The position numbers and the translations under genes are program-made. From NCBI GenBank assembly GCA_937927795.1, contig CALBSF010000082.1:1-6764 (forward strand): DNA of 6,764 nt. Direction: 5' to 3'. This DNA is from an uncultured Rickettsiales bacterium. Lineage in GTDB: Bacteria; Pseudomonadota; Alphaproteobacteria; Rickettsiales; UBA1997. The notes below the pieces were generated by a model. It made no database searches and had not been told where the DNA came from. It worked only from the letters and a program-made list of their open reading frames with translations. Below, one piece after another: positions 1 through 5,812 of the stretch; positions within the stretch are counted from its first letter, which is position 1; every line of letters begins with the position of its first letter.

Positions 1-2048
1 TTGAAGCATGCCTTATTAGAAAAGAAGAGTCAGGATTAGATGCAATTTCAATAAGTATTTTTACCAAAAAAACTACTGATGAAAATCTATCAGAAATAGA
101 AATTATTGATAATGGAATTGGTTTTAATCAAAAACAATGGGAATCATTTTGTTGTTTGGGATCAACGGCTAAAGCCGAATACAAATGTAAGGGAGCCGGT
201 AGAATTCAATATTGGCACTATTTCAATTCCGTATGTATAGAATCTTCTTATAGAGAAAATGGAGTCTTAAAAGGCTTTAGGTGCGTAATTGAAAGTAATG
301 ATGAAAGGGTAAGTTTTGATACGATTCAAAATCTTATAGAAGATCGAGCTGCTTCTGGCAGCGAAGGAACTAAAATTAGGCTATACAATCCAAAAGCGGA
401 AATACCTTATGGTAATTTCACGGAAACAGGAATTCATGAAAGAATATATCAGGAGCTCCTTCCGAAGCTTTTACATCTCAAGGAAATTGGCACTCCCTTT
501 GAAATCAACATCAATAATGAAAATAGCTGTAGAATTACACAAAATGAGTTACCAGATCCGATATTGGCTGGCAAGGAAGTAGAGGTTAATTTACGTTTAT
601 TAGCAGATGGCACGCAGACTCAAGAAAAAGCATCATTTCTGATTAGTGTTTATAGAACCAAAATCAAAGCTTCTCATGTTGTTCAGCTATGTGTGAAAGA
701 TATAGCAGTTGAAAATATTGTCAGTGAATTCATGGATAAATCTCTCCTAAATATTAAAACCCAAACTGGAGAATTTGAGTTGATTTTCATCAAAGATAAA
801 CTGGAAAACGATGGTTTTCTTGAAAAAAAATTAAATGCACAGAGAGATGCTTTTGATGAATTTTATTTCAATTATGAAGAATTTTTAAAGCATGATCAGC
901 CTTCTTTTTTTTTAGAAAAAGATCTTTTTAAAGAAGATGTAGTAGAAGCTGTTGGAACGATTATTGACGAGCAAGACTTGTTTAAGTTTGATAAAAAAAC
1001 TAAGCCAGAAATTATGAAGGAGTTGAGAGATTCTTTCTTGATCAACGAAAAACTAATTCAGGCAAATAATGTTCGCATTAAATATGGCGAAGATGTTAAA
1101 AAAGTAGCTAAGCGTGTTTATAGTCGGATCGCTAACGAACGAATTAAGTGCGGACTTAAAGAGCAGGAAAAGGTTGCGCAAATAGAAGAAATTATCAAAT
1201 CAGCTCTAGAGGATGTTGAGAATATTAATACAAAAATCCCTAATTGGCGCGAAGAACTCAAAAAAGAGTGCGAAGCATTAGCTAAAATTACCGATGAAGA
1301 AAAAAAGCTCGCTTTAACTGAGCATGCATATTTAAGAATAAAAAAAGAAAATTTATTAGAAAAATTTATTGAGCTAGACTCAATACCTGCGAACCAAGAC
1401 TATATAATAAATCAAACCGAATCTTTGATCCACAATATTTTATTTCCTCAATCCAAGAATAGCTCTACAACAAATGCGCAAGATAATGATTTATGGATGA
1501 TAAACGAAGATTATAGCTATTATCACACTATTTCACACGAATCTTTAGCGAGTTATATATGCCCAAAAACTGGTAAAAAACTTTTATCAAACGACTTTGA
1601 GAGTTCATTCCAAAAAAACGAAAGTCTTTCTAAATATTGTTCTAACGGCAAAAAACCAGATTTAGCGGTATTTTATGATAATGAATCGTTGGTGATTATT
1701 GAATTAAAAAAACCAAACGAGCCTTTAAATGAAGCTATTGCACAAGTTAATAATTACGCTAGGCTCATAGCATCAAAAATGATAAAAAATGATTCTGGCG
1801 AATTGCCTTACGATAAATTTTATCTTTATGTCATAGGTAGCAAAGAAATGCTTAACACTATTGAAGCACCCTATAATGAAAAAAAACTTGCAGATGGTGA
1901 AGGTTTTTTTTACCCTGGTGGCCCAATTATGACATTGGATAATAGAGAAAAAACTGGCGCCACTTATTATCTAGAAATAGGGAGTTACGAAAGGATTATA
2001 AATCAACTGAAAATCAGAAATAAAAAATATAGAGAAATCTTATTATAA
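1..2048 (+). CDS. GHKL (MutL/MORC-like) ATPase fused to PD-(D/E)XK nuclease-like domain, 5' partial
   Basis: The frame is open from base 3 to the TAA at 2046-2048, giving 681 visible residues; the true start lies left of the window. A TTG at 156 is not the start, because conserved ATPase motifs lie upstream of it. Seen, numbering the codon at 3-5 as residue 1: a probable N-box remnant (E1 and a DA near residues 13-14), the ATP-binding DNGIGF loop at 36-41, a glycine-rich KGAGR lid at 63-67, and a GT motif at 122-123. Residues about 130-290 are mixed and could be an S5-like domain. About 300-470 is charged and helical, probably coiled coil. The C-terminal domain has a helix with FESSFQ, then a catalytic-type PD (D553), ELK (E567, K569), and a QVNNYARL helix, which is the usual order in PD-(D/E)XK nucleases. 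From family knowledge, ATP binding would drive dimer closure and could gate DNA cleavage. A role in phage defence or restriction is inference. The canonical N-box asparagine is not visible. Confidence 0.82.
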   Translation, partial: EACLIRKEESGLDAISISIFTKKTTDENLSEIEIIDNGIGFNQKQWESFCCLGSTAKAEYKCKGAGRIQYWHYFNSVCIESSYRENGVLKGFRCVIESNDERVSFDTIQNLIEDRAASGSEGTKIRLYNPKAEIPYGNFTETGIHERIYQELLPKLLHLKEIGTPFEININNENSCRITQNELPDPILAGKEVEVNLRLLADGTQTQEKASFLISVYRTKIKASHVVQLCVKDIAVENIVSEFMDKSLLNIKTQTGEFELIFIKDKLENDGFLEKKLNAQRDAFDEFYFNYEEFLKHDQPSFFLEKDLFKEDVVEAVGTIIDEQDLFKFDKKTKPEIMKELRDSFLINEKLIQANNVRIKYGEDVKKVAKRVYSRIANERIKCGLKEQEKVAQIEEIIKSALEDVENINTKIPNWREELKKECEALAKITDEEKKLALTEHAYLRIKKENLLEKFIELDSIPANQDYIINQTESLIHNILFPQSKNSSTTNAQDNDLWMINEDYSYYHTISHESLASYICPKTGKKLLSNDFESSFQKNESLSKYCSNGKKPDLAVFYDNESLVIIELKKPNEPLNEAIAQVNNYARLIASKMIKNDSGELPYDKFYLYVIGSKEMLNTIEAPYNEKKLADGEGFFYPGGPIMTLDNREKTGATYYLEIGSYERIINQLKIRNKKYREILL

Positions 2049-2065
2049 GTATTCGTTTTTTAATT

Positions 2066-2116
2066 AGTTCGCAAAAGGGAACGCTTGCCTATCAAGATTT
2101 TCACTTCGAACTTTTT
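2066..2116 (+). terminator. Imperfect hairpin with T-run downstream of the ATPase-nuclease gene
   Basis: The arms AGTTCG (2066-2071) and CGAACT (2107-2112) pair exactly. A further A-run at 2073-2076 can pair with Ts at 2097-2100, and an inner hairpin CTTG/CAAG (2084-2087 with 2093-2096) sits in the loop. Five Ts (2112-2116) follow. It lies 18 bases after the stop codon of the preceding gene, where a Rho-independent terminator is expected. The long interrupted stem is weak for a terminator. Its left 14 bases match the left arm of the stronger hairpin at 2176, so it may instead be a decayed copy of a palindromic repeat that also stops transcription. Confidence 0.4.
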
Positions 2117-2175
2117 GGTACATCTAAAATGGTCTTCTAACCCTTGTAAACACTGGTGGTGACAAAAGGGAGAGG

Positions 2176-2239
2176 AGTTCGCAAAAGGGGAGCTTTGCCC
2201 CGCCAACCTAGGTAAAGCCTACCTTTTGCGAACTTTTTT
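2176..2239 (+). terminator. Strong long hairpin followed by six Ts
   Basis: A perfect 13-base stem pairs 2176-2188 with 2222-2234. After a 3x3 internal loop, a second stem pairs GCTTTGCC (2192-2199) with GGTAAAGC (2211-2218), with one G-U pair, around an 11-base loop. A run of Ts fills 2234-2239. Outside the stem, AGAGG (2171-2175) can extend pairing into the T-run through A-U and G-U pairs. Alternative inner folds exist: GGGG with CCCC at 2187-2190/2198-2201, and AGGTA with TACCT at 2210-2214/2220-2224. The shape is right for an intrinsic terminator on the + strand, but it lies about 130 bases from the nearest stop codon. The alternative folds leave room for a regulatory RNA or a transposable palindromic repeat. 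Confidence 0.55.
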
Positions 2240-2718
2240 GGTCTCTTTAGTAAAGTCGGTCATAAAATTCGCCTTTTGCTCTTCATTTTCTAGCAAAGAA
2301 AAAATCCCGCAAATACAGAACAGGCTGAACCTTAGAGATGTTTTTCTAGCAAAAATGTCTCAACAGAGATGGGAAGAAATTTGTCTCCTGTGGAAAAAAG
2401 GGAGAATTAGATAGTTTTTTAGATGGCGATTGGCTTGCAAAGTATTGATTTTATTGCTTGTATCGAGGTTAAGTTGAAACGGAGATTCGGAGAATTTGTC
2501 TCACTAATTTTTATCTGGGCTTTACTTTTTTTGGCGAAGTACACACTTGAAAATAAAGGCTTCATCAGCATTTTATCGAAATTTTCCACCCGATAGCATC
2601 CGGCGGTTTTGTCTCATTCTCGAACTCTCGGTTAAGTCAGTTTAGTAAAAGTAGAACTATATAGAATTACATCTATAGTATTTAGGTTTACAAATTTTCT
2701 TAACTTCACTTTTGAAAT
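2240..2718. other. 479-base stretch with no convincing gene
   Basis: I found no ORF with recognisable homology on either strand. The longest + strand frames are a TTG-started 62-codon frame (2226-2414) that begins inside the hairpin at 2176-2239 and a 57-codon ATG frame (2423-2596). Neither has a ribosome binding site. Short words recur: TTTTCTAGCAAA at about 2290 and 2342, and TGTCTC four times (near 2356, 2383, 2500 and 2611). A stretch around 2621-2650 (CGAAC, then TTTAGTAAAAG) echoes one at 2230-2251 (CGAAC, then TTTAGTAAAG). This could be a decayed mobile element, an untranslated RNA, or plain spacer. The right-hand end should contain the promoter for the gene at 2719. Confidence 0.4.
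2674..2679 (+). promoter_or_regulatory. Possible -10 box (TATAGT) upstream of the beta-lactamase-fold gene
   Basis: TATAGT lies 40 bases before the ATG at 2719 in a very AT-rich leader and is close to the sigma-70 -10 consensus. No good -35 hexamer is found 16-18 bases upstream, and a second near match (TATATA at 2658-2663) is equally possible. It is reported only because the preceding hairpins and the long gap imply that the gene has its own promoter here. Confidence 0.2.
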
Positions 2719-4473
2719 ATGAAACCGCAAATACATTCACCGAGCAATTTAGCAACAATTCTAGAGGTTGATTCCAACTCTTCATCAGATGATAAAGGTA
2801 AAGAAGGCTGGATTATGAGTGTTTCCAAAACCTTCTGCGCCGCTACAGCCGCTCTAATGGCAGCAGATGGAGAATTTGGTGAAAAGAAAATGGATGCAAC
2901 TTTATTGGATATTTTAGAAGTGGCGGAAGCAAGACATTTGGGCAATCCAGAAAGAATGAAAAAAATCCAAGAATATAGAGAGATGATCAAAAGCAAAGGT
3001 TGTGGTGATGTAACAATGTCGCAACTTTTAAGTCATAGAAGCGGATTAACACAAGGTGATAAATATTTTAATCCCGGGAATATTACTCAAATTGAACTTT
3101 ATAGCAACCCTGATCTGCTTGCTTTTGATTCTAATAAACAAGGTAAAGTCTTCAGCTATTGCAATTCTGGTTTTACTTTAGCAGAAGATATGATGAGTTT
3201 AGTTTCTGATTCTGAAGAGGGTTATTATCGTGAATTGAAAGATAAAATTGTAAACCCTCTTGGATTAACTCATACTAAATCAGTATATGAATCTGAAGAA
3301 TCAAGAGCGACGGCTGGTGAAATTGTTACTGTTGAAGGTGTGGTTTATGATTGGGGTGTTGCATCCAAAGAAACTGTTAGAACTGATCCACTTAAAAATA
3401 CTCAAAAAGGATATATAGCTCTTTCTGAAGGTGGCTTGTGCTCAAGTGTTTCTGATCTTGAAGAATTTTATGCAGAATTATCAAAATTAGCTTGTGGGAT
3501 GCCAAACAGATTTGTTTCAGATTCAACAAAAACCCAAGAAATTCACGGTTTTTATCTTGATGCTTATAATGCAGGAGAGCACTGTAAGTCTGATTCCGAT
3601 AGAGAATTATCTATTCATTGTGCAGCACATTATTCTCTTGGTGTTATTATTGAAGCGGTTGATGAAAGTGATAAAATAATTCCAAGTCGTGGTAATGAAG
3701 ATAAGGCTAGAATTCGTTTACATCATATTGGAAATCATCCAGGAAATGATGCGGCAGTAAGTGCTACAATGCCATTTTCTTTTTCAACATTTACACAATC
3801 TAAAGGTGCAGGTTTAGCGGAAGTTGAGCCCGAATTAAGAGCGTCTATAAGTCAAAAAGATGTACTAGCAAAAGATTCTTTGCTAACAATTGTAAGTTGT
3901 GATTATATTGCGAAGATGGATGAATATTTTTGCAGTAGATGTGATAAAGCAACTGATAAAAAATATAATGATGAATGGCGAGCATATAATCAATATTGGG
4001 AAGCAGCTCGCACAGGAGATTATGTTGGTAAATCTTGGCAAGCTGATTTAATTTCGCAGCATAGATTGCCAAAAAATTTTTCTGAATATCATGATGAAAT
4101 TTGTGCAGCATATGCGCCTGCTCAAGAAGCACTTATCGCATATGTAAAAGAGAATTTTTGCGATGAACATGGAGTGATTGATAGTAGAAAAGTAAAATCA
4201 GAACTTCAAACAGCTGAAGACTTTGAAAAAGTAAGAATGGCGATTAGGCCAAGTCTAGAGAAGGCACAACAAGATGCTCAAAATATTTTCGCAAGATGTG
4301 ATGCTCAATTATTAGAGGAAAAAAAGAAATATGATCAGAATTTAGTAAAATTTGATTCTTGGGTTGAAAAATTGGGTTTAGAAAAATCTTCACAACAAGA
4401 AACATCATTTGTTGAGAGAATGAGAAGCGATAAAACTCAAGGAGCTAGCAAAGATGGATTTCGTGAATTATAA
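2719..4473 (+). CDS. Cytosolic serine beta-lactamase-fold protein (class C / esterase type) with C-terminal extension
   Basis: This 584-residue protein carries the three landmarks of the serine beta-lactamase / penicillin-binding family in order. S34-V-S-K37 is the SxxK nucleophile motif in the usual SVSKTF setting. Y147-C148-N149 is the YxN motif. H336-I-G338, in HIGNHPG, replaces KTG as in class C-like esterases and peptidases. Family-typical LLSHRSGL (103-110) and an SEGGLCSSVSDLEEF stretch agree. Substrate is unknown; family members hydrolyse beta-lactams, esters or D-amino-acid peptides. Two oddities stand out. Only 33 residues precede the catalytic serine, with no signal peptide or lipobox, and an in-frame TGA at 2713-2715 rules out an earlier start. 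About 240 residues follow HIG, mostly charged and helical, with a CSRC at 405-408 and a coiled-coil-like stretch near 510-560. The protein has many cysteines, in keeping with a cytosolic location. It stands alone between two structured gaps. The family call is firm and the function open. Confidence 0.85.
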   Translation: MKPQIHSPSNLATILEVDSNSSSDDKGKEGWIMSVSKTFCAATAALMAADGEFGEKKMDATLLDILEVAEARHLGNPERMKKIQEYREMIKSKGCGDVTMSQLLSHRSGLTQGDKYFNPGNITQIELYSNPDLLAFDSNKQGKVFSYCNSGFTLAEDMMSLVSDSEEGYYRELKDKIVNPLGLTHTKSVYESEESRATAGEIVTVEGVVYDWGVASKETVRTDPLKNTQKGYIALSEGGLCSSVSDLEEFYAELSKLACGMPNRFVSDSTKTQEIHGFYLDAYNAGEHCKSDSDRELSIHCAAHYSLGVIIEAVDESDKIIPSRGNEDKARIRLHHIGNHPGNDAAVSATMPFSFSTFTQSKGAGLAEVEPELRASISQKDVLAKDSLLTIVSCDYIAKMDEYFCSRCDKATDKKYNDEWRAYNQYWEAARTGDYVGKSWQADLISQHRLPKNFSEYHDEICAAYAPAQEALIAYVKENFCDEHGVIDSRKVKSELQTAEDFEKVRMAIRPSLEKAQQDAQNIFARCDAQLLEEKKKYDQNLVKFDSWVEKLGLEKSSQQETSFVERMRSDKTQGASKDGFREL

Positions 4474-4503
4474 ATAATCTGAATAAGTCAAATTTTCTTA
4501 GAT

Positions 4504-4547
4504 TTCGAATCCCAACCGAAGGGCATCTGCAACTTTCGAACTTTTTT
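4504..4547 (+). terminator. Weak hairpin with T-run after the beta-lactamase-fold gene
   Basis: TTCGAA at 4504-4509 pairs with TTCGAA at 4535-4540. Alternatively CGAAGG (4517-4522) pairs with CTTTCG (4533-4538), with one G-U pair. Six Ts follow at 4542-4547. It starts 31 bases after the stop codon at 4473, a sensible place for a terminator. Pairing is short and the two folds exclude each other. It occupies the same place relative to the conserved spacer as the hairpin at 2066-2116, so it looks like the matching part of repeat copy B. Confidence 0.35.
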
Positions 4548-4630
4548 AGTTAAGTTGAAATGTGCTTTTAACCCCTGAAAACACTGCATCGAGAAAAATT
4601 TTGACGAAAGGAGAAAATTTCGCACGAGGT
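4504..4630. repeat. Composite intergenic repeat, copy B (diverged)
   Basis: This is the second copy of the unit seen at 2066-2239. The order is the same: a hairpin ending in CGAAC plus a T-run, a spacer with the conserved words AAATG, TTAACCC and AAACACTG, then GACGAAAGG and a TTCGCA block at 4618-4623 matching the left arm of the 2176 hairpin. Copy B has about 11 extra bases between AAACACTG and GACGAAAGG. The right half of the second hairpin is absent here; the GC-rich inverted repeat at 4648-4743 begins about 20 bases later. Confidence 0.5.
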
Positions 4631-4647
4631 AGCGTATGAACCGCCAT

Positions 4648-4743
4648 CCGCTTTCGCTTCGCTACAGCGCGACTTCAGCGAAGCACAATAGCGATGGAGT
4701 GATTAGCGAAACGTGATGCCGCGCTGTAGCGTAGCGTAAGCGG
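4648..4743. repeat. GC-rich inverted repeat with 24-base arms
   Basis: The arms at 4648-4671 and 4720-4743 are reverse complements with two mismatches, separated by 48 bases. A small CTTC/GAAG hairpin (4673-4676 with 4680-4683) lies in the loop. The element is much richer in GC than its surroundings, is full of GCGAAGC/TAGCG-type words, and has no T-run after it, so it is not a standard terminator. It resembles the dispersed palindromic (REP- or MITE-like) elements found in many copies in some bacterial genomes. It ends 48 bases before the start of the GIY-YIG gene. Confidence 0.7.
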
Positions 4744-4791
4744 GCTAGTCCAACAAACTCATACCATACCATTCTTATCACCCCCAAGAAA

Positions 4792-5031
4792 ATGCACTAC
4801 ACTTATATCCTTCAAAGCAAAAAAAATCCAAACCATTTCTACGTCGGCTCCACATCAGATCTAAAGCGCCGACTGACAGAACATAATTCTGGAAAATCAA
4901 TTCATACCAACAAATTTCTCCCTTGGAAAATCAAAAACTACGTTGCCTTTGAAGAACAAGAAAAAGCAGAAAAATTTGAAAAATATTTAAAATCGGGAAA
5001 CGGCAGGATCTTTACTAAAAAACATTTCTGA
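4792..5031 (+). CDS. Small GIY-YIG domain protein (UPF0213/YhbQ-like)
   Basis: This 79-residue protein is a complete minimal GIY-YIG fold and nothing else. YTYILQS (3-9) is the GIY-equivalent strand and FYVGST (16-21) the YIG-equivalent strand. LKRRLTEHNSG (24-34) is the helix with the conserved arginine. FEKYLKSGNGR (62-72) carries the probable metal-binding glutamate E63. Family members are presumed DNA nucleases, and some cut or bind branched or damaged DNA; this protein's substrate is unknown. The ATG is preceded by CCCCCAAGAAA without a clear Shine-Dalgarno sequence. The coding strand is visibly richer in C than the neighbouring genes, which may mark separate acquisition. Its stop lies 22 bases before the next gene with no terminator between, so co-transcription with the HEPN-DUF2971 pair is likely. 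Single-domain proteins of this kind are common in bacteria, so its place beside the pair may be chance. Confidence 0.88.
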   Translation: MHYTYILQSKKNPNHFYVGSTSDLKRRLTEHNSGKSIHTNKFLPWKIKNYVAFEEQEKAEKFEKYLKSGNGRIFTKKHF

Positions 5032-5053
5032 TTTATTTATTTTTTAACGAAAA

Positions 5054-5812
5054 ATGGACATAGAAAAACTTTTTAAAAAGTGGGAAAAATATCTGACAGG
5101 AAAAGTAGATCATCAACCCGGTCAAGGTCTGGCAAATCATTCTGTCATGGTAAATATTCAGCGAATGGTGGATGATGATTTTGTATTCCGAACTTTTAAT
5201 GATGCGGGATTTGAGATGTCTAAAAATAAAGATAATTACGAAAAACATTTTTGCTCGAATGAATATTTAATTCGAGCTCTAACGAAATGGCATCAAGAAA
5301 CACAATCGTTATGTGTAAGACGACTTACTGAAGATTCTGGTAAAGGATGGAAAGATACATGTTCGCTAATGAATTTATTAACTGATATAGAAAAAAATTC
5401 CTGTCATGTGAATCGAAAATTATTCTGTGATTTTTATAAAAATGAAGAAGCCTACGCAAATGATATGTTTGATATTTTATCAGAAAACGGCGTGAACAGA
5501 AAAGCTTCTGATAAAATTAGCAAAAATTACATCGAACAACTAAAAGCAAAGTTAAGAACTTTAGAAATTTTGGAAGTAAGAGCTTACACAGATCAAGTTG
5601 TTGCACATTCAGATTTTGAAAGCTTTAGCGGTAATTTAAGTATGGGCAAAATACAAAAATGTCACAAGTCGATTATAGAAGTTTATAGAGATATTGAACT
5701 TAAATTTTTCTTGCGAGGATCTGATTTTGGAGAAACAACATTATGGAAAGAGCTGGTTTTACAAAAGGCAGATAAGTCATTTTTGGTAAATCAAAAAGAA
5801 AAATTATTATGA
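5054..5812 (+). CDS. HEPN (AbiU2-like) domain protein
   Basis: This 252-residue protein is mostly helical and cytosolic, with no signal peptide. I recognise an AbiU2/HEPN-like pattern: a helix WHQETQSLCVRRL (79-91), SLMNLLTDI (104-112), and late in the protein VRAYTDQVVAHSDFESF (175-191), where AH-S/D matches the HEPN active-site helix. HEPN domains are typically RNases in toxins and abortive-infection proteins, using an arginine and a histidine, usually R-x(4-6)-H. Here the nearest arginine is R176 and the histidine H185, an eight-residue spacing, and the usual arginine position is T179. The catalytic state is therefore uncertain. The protein could be an active RNase with altered geometry, or an inactive partner or sensor. 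Its TGA stop overlaps the ATG of the DUF2971 gene (ATGA at 5809-5812), which implies coupled translation and a shared function. The start at 5054 follows an A-rich stretch without a clear ribosome binding site. HEPN assignment is from motif memory only. Confidence 0.6.
   Translation: MDIEKLFKKWEKYLTGKVDHQPGQGLANHSVMVNIQRMVDDDFVFRTFNDAGFEMSKNKDNYEKHFCSNEYLIRALTKWHQETQSLCVRRLTEDSGKGWKDTCSLMNLLTDIEKNSCHVNRKLFCDFYKNEEAYANDMFDILSENGVNRKASDKISKNYIEQLKAKLRTLEILEVRAYTDQVVAHSDFESFSGNLSMGKIQKCHKSIIEVYRDIELKFFLRGSDFGETTLWKELVLQKADKSFLVNQKEKLL

Larger units (their letters stand above)
2066..2239. repeat. Composite intergenic repeat, copy A: hairpin, spacer, hairpin
   Basis: Two hairpins share the left arm AGTTCGCAAAAGG (2066-2078 and 2176-2188), and both end in CGAAC plus a T-run. 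Between them is a spacer of about 60 bases (2113-2175). That spacer is recognisable again at 4542-4615 after another CGAAC plus T-run. By hand alignment over 45 positions, with one gap, about 33 bases agree. The best-kept parts are AAATG, TAACCC and AAACACTG. The following stretch also aligns: GACAAAAGGGAGAGGAGTTC here against GACGAAAGGAGAAAATTTC there. The unit therefore appears to be a dispersed, diverged repeat rather than two unrelated spacers. Whether it is a mobile palindromic element or a conserved RNA leader or trailer cannot be told from one window. Confidence 0.55.

Noticed and set aside
156..2048. TTG at 156 as the start of the ATPase-nuclease gene
   Set aside because: The same frame is open upstream to base 3 and encodes the essential DNGIGF ATP-binding loop at 108-125, so the real start lies outside the window.
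2226..2414. 62-codon + strand frame with a TTG start
   Set aside because: It begins inside the right arm of the hairpin at 2176-2239, has no ribosome binding site, and its product has no recognisable motif.
2423..2596. 57-codon ATG frame with a short hydrophobic segment
   Set aside because: There is no ribosome binding site, the hydrophobic run is only about 14 residues, and it lies in a stretch with no other sign of coding. Kept only as a remark in the findings.
2706..2996. 96-codon frame on the - strand
   Set aside because: It lies opposite the start of the beta-lactamase-fold gene, whose frame carries the SxxK motif; the antisense product shows no motif.
3494..3679. 61-codon + strand frame inside the beta-lactamase-fold gene
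   Set aside because: It is an out-of-frame shadow of a well-supported gene.
3845..4132. 95-codon frame on the - strand
   Set aside because: It is antisense to the helical tail of the beta-lactamase-fold gene; its leucine/histidine-rich composition is typical of a shadow frame.
4636..4710. Short ATG frame reading into the GC-rich inverted repeat
   Set aside because: It is about two dozen codons long, lies largely inside a palindrome, and repeats of this kind often produce spurious peptides.
4648..4743. Reading the inverted repeat as a CRISPR unit or intrinsic terminator
   Set aside because: There is a single pair of inverted arms with no regular direct repeats or spacers, and no T-run follows.
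5033..5248. 71-codon frame on the - strand
   Set aside because: It is antisense to the 5' part of the HEPN-like gene, and its hydrophobic start arises from the AT-rich spacer.
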